From CAZDXJ01 sp964509475 (lineage in GTDB: Bacteria; Pseudomonadota; Gammaproteobacteria; Methylococcales; Methylomonadaceae), in NCBI GenBank assembly GCA_964509475.1, contig CAZDXJ010000009.1:1-53667 (forward strand): a stretch of DNA of 53,667 nucleotides, given 5' to 3'. Position numbers and translations under genes: made by a program. Numbering within the stretch: the stretch's first letter is position 1; each line of letters begins with the position of its first letter. Below, piece by piece: positions 1-8,599 of the stretch. The notes beneath the pieces are model-generated. The model made no database searches and had not been told where the DNA came from. It worked only from the letters and a program-made list of their open reading frames with translations.

Positions 1-92
1 TGAATGGATTTATGGATGTAGGTGCGGATTTATCCGCATAGTACGACAAGCCGCATCGACACCCCAAATCATATTTTCTTGACTTAATGGCA
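1..92. repeat. MITE-like dispersed repeat, copy 1 (left end outside window)
   Basis: This stretch matches 21032-21170 and 48921-49090. It shares the blocks 'gtaggtgcggatttatcc', 'acgacaag' and 'catattttctt', and it ends in the same terminal motif CTTGACTTAATGGCA. That motif is the inverted complement of the left end (TGCCATTAAGTTAAG) seen in the other copies. The block GCGGATTTATCCGC is itself near-palindromic. No coding frame is evident. Confidence 0.7.
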
Positions 93-98
93 GTGGCT

Positions 99-146
99 CC
101 GATGGTCGGTTCATTTTCCGCATCCGTGAGCGTGCGGAGTATAACT
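99..146. repeat. 48-bp dispersed repeat, copy A
   Basis: This segment reappears as an inverted copy at 11989-12036 with 44 of 48 positions identical. It lies directly against the encoded 3' CCA of the minus-strand tRNA-Arg, so in tRNA orientation it is the immediate downstream sequence. It may be a repeat element or a trailer or terminator module; no function can be assigned from sequence. Confidence 0.6.
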
Positions 147-222
147 GGTACCCCCGGCAGGATTCAAACCTGCGACTTCACCCTTAGGAGGGGTGCGCTC
201 TATTCAGCTGAGCTACGAGGGC
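146..222 (-). tRNA. tRNA-Arg (anticodon CCU)
   Basis: The minus strand folds as a 77-nt cloverleaf with an encoded CCA (146-148). The acceptor arm GCCCTCG pairs with CGGGGGU with a G-U first pair. The anticodon stem CACCC/GGGTG encloses the loop CTCCTAA, giving anticodon CCU, which reads AGG. The T arm carries GGTTTGAATCC. It is divergent from gyrA, with its own promoter in the shared spacer. Confidence 0.95.
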
Positions 223-231
223 ATCCGCCCC

Positions 232-260
232 ATTTTATCAAAATAAATTTGCAATGACAG
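232..260 (-). promoter_or_regulatory. Probable promoter of tRNA-Arg
   Basis: On the minus strand, CTGTCA (255-260) is followed by a 17-bp spacer and TAAAAT (232-237), preceded by TG in extended -10 position. Initiation would fall just upstream of the mature tRNA 5' end at 222. Confidence 0.5.
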
Positions 261-307
261 TTATTTATTTGCCGAACCTTTGGTTTAATGATTTAAACGC
301 CCGGGTT

Positions 308-316
308 TGATATAAT
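308..316 (+). promoter_or_regulatory. Extended -10 promoter upstream of gyrA
   Basis: TG-A-TATAAT (308-316) is a perfect extended -10 element about 90 bp upstream of the gyrA start. No good -35 hexamer is visible 17 bp upstream, as expected for an extended -10 promoter. Confidence 0.55.
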
Positions 317-409
317 AGAAAATTCATGTCTTTTTAATTTTGAACTCGAAAAGACGAGATATCCGTTTGTTGACCGTTAAGTTCAGCATATCACAAGCAA
401 AAAGGATCA

Positions 410-2971
410 ATGTCGGAATTCGCTAAAGAAATTATCCCGGTTAATCTCGAAGACGAGATGCAGCAGTCGTATCTCGACTACGCCATGAGTGTCATCGTCG
501 GTCGGGCGCTCCCCGATGTCAGAGATGGTTTGAAACCTGTTCATCGCCGTGTACTTTATGCGATGAGCGAGTTGGGTAATGACTGGAACAAAGCGTACAA
601 AAAGTCTGCCCGTGTCGTCGGGGATGTGATTGGTAAATATCACCCACATGGTGATACTGCGGTTTATGACACCATCGTGCGTATGGCGCAGCCTTTTTCG
701 ATGCGCCATATGTTGATTGATGGACAAGGCAATTTTGGTTCCGTCGATGGTGATTCGCCGGCAGCAATGCGGTATACCGAAGTGCGCATGGCAAAAATTG
801 CTCATGAATTGCTTGCCGATCTGGACAAGGAAACCGTCGATTTTGCTCCGAACTACGATGAATCCGAGACCGAACCCACCGTTTTACCGACCCGTATTCC
901 GAATCTTCTGATCAATGGTTCATCGGGTATTGCTGTGGGGATGGCGACCAATATTCCACCGCATAATCTGACTGAAGTTGTTGATGCCTGTCTGGCCCGG
1001 ATTGAAAAGCCCGAGATAACGATAGCGGAATTAATGCACTATTTACCGGGTCCGGATTTTCCAACCGCAGCGATTATCAATGGTTCGTCCGGTATTTACA
1101 ATGCTTATGCAACCGGCCGGGGTAGAATATATCTGCGCTCGAAGGCCCATTTCGAAGATATTGGCGATACCAGCCGGCAGGCGATTATTGTTACGGAATT
1201 GCCCTATCAGGTCAATAAAGCCCGTTTGCTCGAAAAAATTGCCGAGATGGTCAAGATTGGCAAATTGGAAGGGATTTCTGCGTTGCGTGATGAATCGGAC
1301 AAGGATGGCATGCGCATGGTGATCGAATTACGCCGCAGCGAGGTGCCTGAAGTCATTCTCAACAACCTGTTTCAATATACCCAGTTACAAACCGTATTCG
1401 GTATTAACATGGTGGCTTTGATCGACGGTCGGCCACGCTGTTTGAATCTGCTTGAAATTCTTGACGCATTCATCAATCACCGGCGCGAGGTGATTACCCG
1501 CAGGACACTTTATAATCTGCGCAAGGCGCGTGAACGGGCGCATATTCTTGAAGGTCTGGCGGTTGCATTGGCGAATATCGATACAATGATCGAGTTGATC
1601 AAAACATCGGCCAATCGTAATGAGGCGAAAGAGAAACTGTTGGCAAGGCTGTGGCAACCGGGATTGGTTGCCGCTTTGTTGGATCGTGCCGATGCGGGCC
1701 GTTCCCGGCCCGAAGACCTGCCCGCGCAATTTGGTATTGACGAAGGTAAATACCGGCTTTCAGCCGCGCAGGCACAAGCGATTCTGGACTTGCAATTACA
1801 CCGTCTTACCGGTTTGGAGCAGGAAAAAATTGTCGATGAATATAAACAGTTATTACAGCAGATTGATGAGTATCTGGAAATTCTGGGCAGTGATATTCGT
1901 TTGATGGAAGTGATTCGGGAGGAGTTGCTGGCCGTAAAAGAACAATTTGCCGATGCACGGCGTACCGAGATTATTCAGCAACATCTGGACTTGTCAGCTG
2001 AAGATCTGATTACCGAAGAAGATAGGGTAGTCACGATGTCACATGAGGGTTATGTCAAATCACAACCCCTGGATGTGTATAAGGCCCAGCGTCGTGGCGG
2101 ACGGGGCAAATCCGCGACCGCCACCAAGGAAGCGGATTTTATTGATAAACTCATCGTCGCCAATACCCATGATACGATTCTGTGTTTTTCCTCGTCCGGT
2201 AAGGTGTATTGGCTCAAGGTATATCAGTTACCCGTTGCCAGCCGCTCTTCACGGGGGAAACCTTTTGTCAATTTGTTGCCTTTGGATTCCGGAGAACGCA
2301 TCAACGCGATGTTGAGGGTGCGTGAGTATAATGAAAATCAATTCATATTTATGGCAACGGCCGCCGGCACGGTTAAAAAGACGCCGTTGAAAGAATTTGA
2401 GCGACCGCGGGCGAATGGCAAGATTGCCATCGATTTAAGGGAAAACGATACCCTGGTCGGGGTTGCGGTTACCGATGGCCGGCAAAACGTATTACTGTTC
2501 AGCAGTGCCGGTAAAGCGGTGTGCTTTAACGAGGCGGATGTCCGTTCGATGGGGCGAACCGCAGCAGGCGTTCGGGGCATCCGCTTACAACCTGGGCAGC
2601 AGGTTATTTCACTGATTATCGCTACCGAAGGAAGCGTGTTGAATATTACCGAAAACGGTTATGGGAAACGTACCCGGTTAGAGGAATTTCCTTGCCACAA
2701 ACGAGGCGGTCAAGGTGTCATTGCCATTCAAACCTCGCAACGTAACGGGGCTGTGGTTGGCGCTGTGCTGGTCAATGATCGGGATGAGATCATGTTGATT
2801 ACCAACGGTGGAACCCTGGTGCGTACGAAAGTGGATGAGATTTCCGTTGTTGGTCGTAATACACAGGGCGTTACGGTGATACGTCTGGGTGAGCGTGAAA
2901 AAGTGGTTGGTGTTGATCGTATTGAAGCATTGGATGATGAAACCGATAGCGGGATGGAAGTAGAATCCTGA
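410..2971 (+). CDS. gyrA: DNA gyrase subunit A
   Basis: This is the 853-residue GyrA, the DNA-breaking and rejoining subunit of the A2B2 gyrase that introduces negative supercoils. The catalytic tyrosine is Y122 in AAMRYTEVRM, preceded by the YHPHGD motif. The C-terminal beta-pinwheel carries the GyrA box QRRGGRG starting at residue 560, which separates gyrase from topoisomerase IV ParC. The tail is short and acidic. The ATG start is preceded by AAAGGATC. Position 83 in the quinolone-resistance region is threonine with D87 retained; E. coli has Ser83, while Pseudomonas aeruginosa naturally has Thr83. It heads the aromatic/translation gene block, in the common gammaproteobacterial order gyrA-serC-pheA. 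Confidence 0.98.
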   Translation: MSEFAKEIIPVNLEDEMQQSYLDYAMSVIVGRALPDVRDGLKPVHRRVLYAMSELGNDWNKAYKKSARVVGDVIGKYHPHGDTAVYDTIVRMAQPFSMRHMLIDGQGNFGSVDGDSPAAMRYTEVRMAKIAHELLADLDKETVDFAPNYDESETEPTVLPTRIPNLLINGSSGIAVGMATNIPPHNLTEVVDACLARIEKPEITIAELMHYLPGPDFPTAAIINGSSGIYNAYATGRGRIYLRSKAHFEDIGDTSRQAIIVTELPYQVNKARLLEKIAEMVKIGKLEGISALRDESDKDGMRMVIELRRSEVPEVILNNLFQYTQLQTVFGINMVALIDGRPRCLNLLEILDAFINHRREVITRRTLYNLRKARERAHILEGLAVALANIDTMIELIKTSANRNEAKEKLLARLWQPGLVAALLDRADAGRSRPEDLPAQFGIDEGKYRLSAAQAQAILDLQLHRLTGLEQEKIVDEYKQLLQQIDEYLEILGSDIRLMEVIREELLAVKEQFADARRTEIIQQHLDLSAEDLITEEDRVVTMSHEGYVKSQPLDVYKAQRRGGRGKSATATKEADFIDKLIVANTHDTILCFSSSGKVYWLKVYQLPVASRSSRGKPFVNLLPLDSGERINAMLRVREYNENQFIFMATAAGTVKKTPLKEFERPRANGKIAIDLRENDTLVGVAVTDGRQNVLLFSSAGKAVCFNEADVRSMGRTAAGVRGIRLQPGQQVISLIIATEGSVLNITENGYGKRTRLEEFPCHKRGGQGVIAIQTSQRNGAVVGAVLVNDRDEIMLITNGGTLVRTKVDEISVVGRNTQGVTVIRLGEREKVVGVDRIEALDDETDSGMEVES

Positions 2972-3031
2972 GCATTTTAAGGACTAACAGAATTTAATAA
3001 TCAGCTAATAAAGCAGGTATTTTAAGAAACC

Positions 3032-3073
3032 ATGAACATTGCAAACTATCATTTATTGTCGGGTGGCGCTTGA
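3032..3073 (+). CDS. Possible 13-codon leader ORF ahead of serC
   Basis: An ATG at 3032 opens 13 sense codons (MNIANYHLLSGGA) ending in a TGA that overlaps the serC ATG (TGATG). The serC start has no convincing Shine-Dalgarno of its own, so coupling through this short frame is plausible. The upstream 'taagaaacc' is only a weak ribosome-binding site. The peptide has no run of serine or aromatic codons that would suggest classical attenuation. Confidence 0.25.
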   Translation: MNIANYHLLSGGA

Positions 3074-4152
3074 TGGCACGAGTTTATAATTTTAGCGCCG
3101 GGCCTTCGATGTTACCGGAAGCCGTTTTGGTAAAAGCCCGGCAGGAAATTCTGGATTGGCGGGGCACAGGGATGTCGGTTATGGAAATGAGTCACCGAGG
3201 CAAACAGTTTCTGGAGATTGCCGAAGGTTTGCAAGCGCATTTGCGGGAATTGATGAATATTCCTGAAAATTACCATGTGCTGTTTTTGCAAGGTGGTGCC
3301 ACAGCCCAGTTTTCGATGATTCCGCTCAATATTTTACGCGGTAAAAACAAGGCCTGTTATGTCAACACCGGGGCCTGGTCAACGAAAGCGATTAAAGCGG
3401 CACAAATGTATTGTGATGTACATATTGTAGCCAGCGCTGAAGCCGATAATTTTACCTCGATTCCGGAGATAAACGATTGGGACATCGTTGGTGATGCCGC
3501 TTATTTGCATTACACGCCCAATGAAACCATTCATGGCGTCGAGTTTCCCGATACGCCTGATGCAGCCGGTTTGCCGCTGGTTGCCGATATGTCTTCCAAT
3601 ATCCTTTCACGGTTGGAAGATGTCGAAAAATTTGCCTTGATTTACGCCGGATCGCAGAAAAACATGGGGCCGGCCGGAGTGACCGTGGTGATTGTGCGTG
3701 ATGATTTGATTGATCAACCCGACCGGCAATTACCGGCGGTTTTTAATTATCAATTACAAGCCAAAAGTGATTCCATGCTCAATACGCCGGCAACCTATAA
3801 TTGGTATCTTCTGGATTTGGTTCTGCAATGGCTGAAAGAGCAAGGCGGTATCGCGGCGATTGAAAAAATCAATCAACGCAAGGCGGAGAAATTGTACCGG
3901 TTTATCGATCAATCCAGTCTGTACCGTAATCCGGTGGTGGCGCAGTGCCGGTCGAGAATGAATGTACCGTTTATATTGTCCGATGTCCAACTGGACAGCC
4001 TCTTCCTCAAGCAGGCTGAAGCCAATGGACTGTATAGCCTGAAAGGGCATCGTTCAGTTGGCGGAATGCGTGCCAGCTTATATAATGCAATGCCTGAAGC
4101 CGGTGTTGATGCCTTGATTCAGTTTATGGCTGAATTTGAACGGACCCATTAA
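3073..4152 (+). CDS. serC: Phosphoserine aminotransferase
   Basis: This 359-residue PLP enzyme of aminotransferase class V transaminates 3-phosphohydroxypyruvate to phosphoserine in serine synthesis, and also acts in pyridoxal phosphate synthesis. The N-terminus VYNFSAGPSMLP is typical of SerC. The probable PLP lysine is K196 in AGSQKNMGP, close to E. coli K198. The ATG at 3073 is preferred over the adjacent TTG because it gives the family N-terminus MARVYNFSAG. It lies about 100 bp downstream of gyrA, and its 3' end runs to within 19 bp of the pheA start, consistent with one transcript. In a serine-cycle or mixed methylotroph it would also serve C1 assimilation, but that is inference. Confidence 0.96.
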   Translation: MARVYNFSAGPSMLPEAVLVKARQEILDWRGTGMSVMEMSHRGKQFLEIAEGLQAHLRELMNIPENYHVLFLQGGATAQFSMIPLNILRGKNKACYVNTGAWSTKAIKAAQMYCDVHIVASAEADNFTSIPEINDWDIVGDAAYLHYTPNETIHGVEFPDTPDAAGLPLVADMSSNILSRLEDVEKFALIYAGSQKNMGPAGVTVVIVRDDLIDQPDRQLPAVFNYQLQAKSDSMLNTPATYNWYLLDLVLQWLKEQGGIAAIEKINQRKAEKLYRFIDQSSLYRNPVVAQCRSRMNVPFILSDVQLDSLFLKQAEANGLYSLKGHRSVGGMRASLYNAMPEAGVDALIQFMAEFERTH

Positions 4153-4171
4153 TCCAAAATCGTTTTTGCCG

Positions 4172-5257
4172 ATGACCGATGTTGTACCTCTTTCTGAATT
4201 GAGAAACCGAATCGATCGTATCGATCAACAGATTCTGCAATTGATCAACCAGCGGGCTACGGTGGCAATGGAAGTCGCAAAAACCAAAATGGCCGAGGGT
4301 GAAGAAGGTTCTTTTTATCGGCCTGATCGCGAGGCCCTGGTATTGAGACGTATCAAGGAAATGAATCAGGGCCCTTTGGATGATGACACCGCAATGCGTT
4401 TTTTCCGTGAATTGATGTCAGCCTGCCTGGCTCTGGAAAAACCCTTGCAAGTCGCTTTTCTGGGTCCGGAAGGTACATTTACCCAACAGGCAGCGTTTAA
4501 ACATTTCGGACATGCGGTACAGACTGTCCCGGCGGTTTCCATCAATGAAATTTTTACTTCGGTGGAGAATGCTTGCTGCCCGTTTGGTGTCGTACCGGTC
4601 GAAAATTCAACCGAAGGTATCATTTCCAATACCCTGGATCGGTTTGTACTTTCACCTTTGAAAATTTGTGGCGAAGTGGCGATACGGATTCACCACAACC
4701 TGATGGGGAAAGTGGATGGGTTTGAACAAGTCAAACGGATTTATTCACATCAGCAATCCTTCGCCCAGTGCCGGAAATGGCTGGATAAACATTTGCCGGA
4801 TGTGCCAAGAAAGACTGTAAGCAGCAATGCGGAAGCGGCCCGCCGCGCCGCAACCGAAGCAGGCGCGGTTGCCATTGCCGGCGAAGTGGCGGCGGATTTG
4901 TATCAACTCGATATTTTGGCGCCGCATATCGAAGACGAGCTGGATAATACCACCCGCTTTCTCATTATCGGCACGCAGACGGCCGAGAGTACCGGCCACG
5001 ATAAAACCAGTTTGTTGATATCGATGGGTAATCAGCCGGGTGCCCTGCATAAAATCCTGCAACCTTTCGCCCGGTATGGCATCAGCTTGACACGTATAGA
5101 GTCCCGTCCTTCCAAACAAGGGATTTGGGATTATGTGTTTTTTATCGACGTGGAAGGTCATTGCAATGATCAGCCGGTAAAAGAGGCATTGGCCGTTTTA
5201 CGCCAGCATGTCACGATGTTGAAGGTTCTGGGTTCTTATCCTCAAGCGGTGTTATAA
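4172..5257 (+). CDS. pheA: Chorismate mutase / prephenate dehydratase (P-protein)
   Basis: This bifunctional 361-residue enzyme converts chorismate to prephenate and then to phenylpyruvate. Residues 1-90 form an AroQ chorismate mutase helical domain (LRNRIDRIDQQIL). Residues about 94-270 are the prephenate dehydratase domain, with GPEGTFTQQAA and the catalytic TRF motif (261-263). Residues 278-361 are an ACT regulatory domain with GALH (290-293) and ESRP (310-313), the phenylalanine-binding signatures, so feedback inhibition by phenylalanine is expected. The ATG at 4172 starts the family-typical N-terminus; an in-frame TTG at 4136 inside serC is less likely. The ribosome-binding site is weak, so coupling to serC is probable. 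Confidence 0.96.
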   Translation: MTDVVPLSELRNRIDRIDQQILQLINQRATVAMEVAKTKMAEGEEGSFYRPDREALVLRRIKEMNQGPLDDDTAMRFFRELMSACLALEKPLQVAFLGPEGTFTQQAAFKHFGHAVQTVPAVSINEIFTSVENACCPFGVVPVENSTEGIISNTLDRFVLSPLKICGEVAIRIHHNLMGKVDGFEQVKRIYSHQQSFAQCRKWLDKHLPDVPRKTVSSNAEAARRAATEAGAVAIAGEVAADLYQLDILAPHIEDELDNTTRFLIIGTQTAESTGHDKTSLLISMGNQPGALHKILQPFARYGISLTRIESRPSKQGIWDYVFFIDVEGHCNDQPVKEALAVLRQHVTMLKVLGSYPQAVL

Positions 5258-5300
5258 GCCTTGTCCTGCTCTGTATTATTTTTTTACCGACCGATCCCTT

Positions 5301-6416
5301 ATGTCTGAATCATCATTTCCTTATGACCTGGCTGTTTCGGGTGTCCGCAGCCTGGTTCCCTATCAAGCCGGCAAACCGGTGAGCGAATTGCAACGCGAGA
5401 TGGGTTTGCAACAGATTGTCAAACTGGCTTCCAATGAAAATCCACTGGGTCCCAGCCCGAAAGCGGTTGCGGCGATGCACAAGATCATGCCGGAATTGGC
5501 ACGTTATCCGGATGGCAGTGGCTTTGAATTAAAACAGATACTTGCCGAAAAGCTCAATATAAAAAATGAACAAATTACCCTGGGTAATGGCTCCAATGAA
5601 ATTCTGGAACTGTTGGCGCGAACCTTTTTGACTGCGGCGCATGAAGTGGTGTTTTCACAGCACGCGTTTGCGGTTTATCCTTTGGTTACGCAAGCGGTTG
5701 GGGCAACCGCCCGCATTGCGCCGGCAAAAAATTATGGCCATGACTTATCGGCCATGCAGGAACGGATCAATGATAAAACCCGTTTGGTATTTATTGCCAA
5801 TCCGAACAATCCAACCGGTACTTATCTGAACGCTGCCGGGCTGGAAGCCTTTATCCGTCAGCTACCCAAAAACGTTTTATGCGTACTGGATGAAGCCTAT
5901 TATGAGTATGTTGATGTACCGGATTATCCGCAAACCCTGAATTGGCTGGATAAATATCCGAATTTAATCATTACCCGGACGTTTTCCAAAGCCTATGGTC
6001 TGGCCGGTTTGCGCATCGGCTACAGTCTGTCCAGCCCTGAGATCGCCGATTTGTTGAATCGGGTCCGCCAGCCTTTTAATAATAACGCACTGGCTTTGGT
6101 TGCTGCCCAGGCAGCCTTGCAGGATGTGGATTATTTGCAGCGCAGTCTGGACAACAATAAACAGGGCATGGCTTTTTTGTGTTCGGCTTTTAGCGAAATG
6201 AATTTGCAATGGATACCTTCGGTGGCGAATTTTATCAGTCTGGATGTGCAACAGGATGGCCTGGCTTTGTATCAACGTTTGCTCGCCCGGGGGGTTATTG
6301 TCCGGCCGGTAGCCAATTACGAAATGCCAACCCATTTGCGCATCAGTATTGGCAGTGAAAGTGAGAACCGGTTTTTCGTTGACGCATTGAAGAGCGTATT
6401 GCACCATGTTCAATAA
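5301..6416 (+). CDS. hisC: Histidinol-phosphate aminotransferase (may also act on aromatic keto acids)
   Basis: This 371-residue fold-type I PLP aminotransferase has NPNNPTG (167-173), DEAYYEY (197-203) and the PLP lysine K230 in RTFSKAYGLAG. The HisC family transaminates imidazole acetol phosphate, and some members also act on phenylpyruvate or 4-hydroxyphenylpyruvate. Its position between pheA and tyrA, away from other his genes, suggests it is the aromatic-pathway HisC2 paralogue, though sequence alone cannot separate the roles. It overlaps tyrA by 11 bp. Confidence 0.93.
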   Translation: MSESSFPYDLAVSGVRSLVPYQAGKPVSELQREMGLQQIVKLASNENPLGPSPKAVAAMHKIMPELARYPDGSGFELKQILAEKLNIKNEQITLGNGSNEILELLARTFLTAAHEVVFSQHAFAVYPLVTQAVGATARIAPAKNYGHDLSAMQERINDKTRLVFIANPNNPTGTYLNAAGLEAFIRQLPKNVLCVLDEAYYEYVDVPDYPQTLNWLDKYPNLIITRTFSKAYGLAGLRIGYSLSSPEIADLLNRVRQPFNNNALALVAAQAALQDVDYLQRSLDNNKQGMAFLCSAFSEMNLQWIPSVANFISLDVQQDGLALYQRLLARGVIVRPVANYEMPTHLRISIGSESENRFFVDALKSVLHHVQ

Positions 6417-7290
6417 ACTTTGTTTGATCGGCGTCGGTTTGATTGGGGGTTCGATGGCCCTGGCTGTCCGCCAGCAGGGCTTATGTCAGCATATTGTGGC
6501 ATTGGGCCGGGAAGGGCATTTGCATAATCTTGCCAAAGCCCGGCATCTGGGCGTGATCGATGAATATTTCTGTGATCCGGAGCAAGCGCTAACCGGGGCG
6601 GAGTGTATTGTGATTGGTACACCGGTCGGGGCGATGCAACAAATATTTGCCCAGTTACAGCCGTATTGGTCACAGCAGGCGGTTTATACCGATGTGGGCA
6701 GTACCAAAGGCAGTGTCGTGGATGCGGCCCGGCAGGTTTTTGGTAAAGTGCCGGCTAATTTTGTTCCTGGACATCCGATTGCTGGCAAGGAACAAAGTGG
6801 CGTGACCGCCGCGGTTGCCGATTTATACCGGAACAAACGGGTGATATTGACACCTGTGGAAGAGACCCAGCCTGAAGCGTTACAAAAAATCCAGCAACTC
6901 TGGCAGGCGATCGGCGCTTCGGTTTCTCAGATGCAAGTCCGGCATCATGATGAGGTATTGGCGGCGACCAGTCATTTGCCGCATGTTTTGGCTTTTGCTT
7001 TGGTTGACTTGTTGGGACGTAAAGACGAGCAGGACGAAATTTTTAAATACGCAGCGGGAGGATTCAGGGACTTTACCCGTATCGCTTCCAGCGATCCAAC
7101 CATGTGGCTGGATATTTGTCTGGCCAATCGGGCACAACTCATTCCCTTGATTCATCAGATGCAGGCAGAACTGGACGGGATGGCCCGTTTGTTGGAGGCT
7201 CAAGAGGGTCAGCAACTGTTTGCCAAATTTACTTATGCCAAAAATGCGCGGCAACGTTTTCTTGATCACAATAAAAATAATCATGTCTAA
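6406..7290 (+). CDS. tyrA: Prephenate (or arogenate) dehydrogenase
   Basis: This 294-residue NAD(P)-dependent enzyme performs oxidative decarboxylation of prephenate to 4-hydroxyphenylpyruvate in tyrosine synthesis. A Rossmann GxGxxG motif is at residues 9-14 (GVGLIG). GHPIAGKEQSG and TSHLPH match the catalytic and substrate-binding motifs of the TyrA family. It has no fused chorismate mutase, as expected given the AroQ domain on PheA. The start lies inside the end of hisC, and the stop overlaps the aroA start by 8 bp, pointing to translational coupling. Confidence 0.94.
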   Translation: MFNKLCLIGVGLIGGSMALAVRQQGLCQHIVALGREGHLHNLAKARHLGVIDEYFCDPEQALTGAECIVIGTPVGAMQQIFAQLQPYWSQQAVYTDVGSTKGSVVDAARQVFGKVPANFVPGHPIAGKEQSGVTAAVADLYRNKRVILTPVEETQPEALQKIQQLWQAIGASVSQMQVRHHDEVLAATSHLPHVLAFALVDLLGRKDEQDEIFKYAAGGFRDFTRIASSDPTMWLDICLANRAQLIPLIHQMQAELDGMARLLEAQEGQQLFAKFTYAKNARQRFLDHNKNNHV

Positions 7291-8599
7291 AACCATTACA
7301 TTTACAGTGCAGCCTGGAGGTCGTTTAAACGGAGAAATCCGGGTTCCGGGCGATAAATCCATTTCCCATCGCTCTATCATGCTGGGTTCAATTGCCGAGG
7401 GCGTTACCCAGGTTTCCGGTTTTCTGGAAGCTGAGGACGCATTGGCCACCTTGCAGGCATTTCGGGCCATGGGGGTGTCGATCGATGGGCCGGAACAAGG
7501 CCGGGTTATGATTCATGGTGTGGGGTTGCGGGGCTTGCGGGCACCGGATGAACCCCTTTATCTGGGCAATTCCGGAACCTCGATGCGTTTGTTGGCCGGT
7601 TTGTTAGCGGGCCAATCCTTTGATACGACCTTGACCGGCGATGCGTCATTATCCAAACGGCCGATGAAACGGGTCACGCTGCCGCTGGCGCAGATGGGTG
7701 CGAACATTGAGACCAATAATGATGGTACGGCGCCCCTGCATATCAAAGGAGCTTGTTCATTGCAGGGTATTCGTTACGATATGCCGGTGGCCAGTGCCCA
7801 GGTAAAATCCTGTTTGTTGCTGGCAGGGCTTTATGCACAAGGCGAAACCGAGGTAATCGAACCGGCGCCGACACGCGATCATACCGAAAGGATGCTGGCC
7901 GGTTTTGGTTTTCCGGTGGAACGTGAAGCCAACCGGGTGATATTACGTCCCGGTGGCCGCCTGCAAGCAACAAATATCGATGTACCCAGCGATATTTCCT
8001 CGTCGGCATTTTTCCTGGTCGGAGCGTCAATCGCGCCGGGATCGGATATTGTCTTGCGGCATGTGGGCATTAATCCAACCCGTACCGGCGTATTGGAAAT
8101 ATTACGGCTTATGGGAGCGGATATTCAGATATTGAATGAACGCCTGGTGGGCGGCGAACCGGTGGCTGATTTGCATGTTCGTTCAAGTCAATTGCACGGT
8201 ATTGATATTCCTGAGCATTTGGTACCATTGGCGATCGATGAATTTCCGGTGTTGTTTGTCGCCGCGGCTTGTGCGCAGGGACAAACCCGGCTCACCGGTG
8301 CGAAAGAATTGCGCGTCAAGGAAAGTGACCGCATCCAGGTGATGGCGGATGGTTTGCTTGAGCTGGGTGTCGATGCCAGGCCAACTGAAGATGGCATGGT
8401 GATTCAAGGTGGTCGTATGGGTGGTGGTGAAGTGTTTTCACATGCGGATCACCGCATTGCCATGTCGTTTGCGATAGCGGGTCTGCGGGCCGGTGCGCCG
8501 ATTGTGATTGCCGATTGTGCCAACGTCAATACTTCCTTTCCGGGGTTTGTCGATCTTGCCGCCGGTTTGGGTTTGAAAATTGATAGTGAGGTGAGCTGA
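7283..8599 (+). CDS. aroA: 3-phosphoshikimate 1-carboxyvinyltransferase (EPSP synthase)
   Basis: EPSP synthase condenses shikimate-3-phosphate with phosphoenolpyruvate, the sixth shikimate step. The 438-residue protein shows the VPGDKSISHR motif (K25), GNSGTSMRL, and RVKESDR near the C-terminal domain. An alanine-rich TSMRLLAG variant of the glyphosate-target loop is present, as in many gammaproteobacterial and Agrobacterium-like enzymes; class cannot be settled here. The ATG at 7283 is chosen because it gives the family N-terminus just before PGGRLNGEIRVPG. It overlaps tyrA by 8 bp and cmk by one base (TGATG). Confidence 0.96.
   Translation: MSKTITFTVQPGGRLNGEIRVPGDKSISHRSIMLGSIAEGVTQVSGFLEAEDALATLQAFRAMGVSIDGPEQGRVMIHGVGLRGLRAPDEPLYLGNSGTSMRLLAGLLAGQSFDTTLTGDASLSKRPMKRVTLPLAQMGANIETNNDGTAPLHIKGACSLQGIRYDMPVASAQVKSCLLLAGLYAQGETEVIEPAPTRDHTERMLAGFGFPVEREANRVILRPGGRLQATNIDVPSDISSSAFFLVGASIAPGSDIVLRHVGINPTRTGVLEILRLMGADIQILNERLVGGEPVADLHVRSSQLHGIDIPEHLVPLAIDEFPVLFVAAACAQGQTRLTGAKELRVKESDRIQVMADGLLELGVDARPTEDGMVIQGGRMGGGEVFSHADHRIAMSFAIAGLRAGAPIVIADCANVNTSFPGFVDLAAGLGLKIDSEVS

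Noticed and set aside
146..222. tRNA-Arg as a prophage or island attachment site
   Set aside because: No integrase gene and no repeated tRNA 3' segment were found in the window; the neighbouring repeat stops at the tRNA boundary.
407..805. 132-codon open frame on the minus strand within gyrA
   Set aside because: It lies entirely opposite a highly conserved gyrA region and resembles no protein; the same holds for similar long antisense frames in rpsA, fhcB, nrdA and ACR3.
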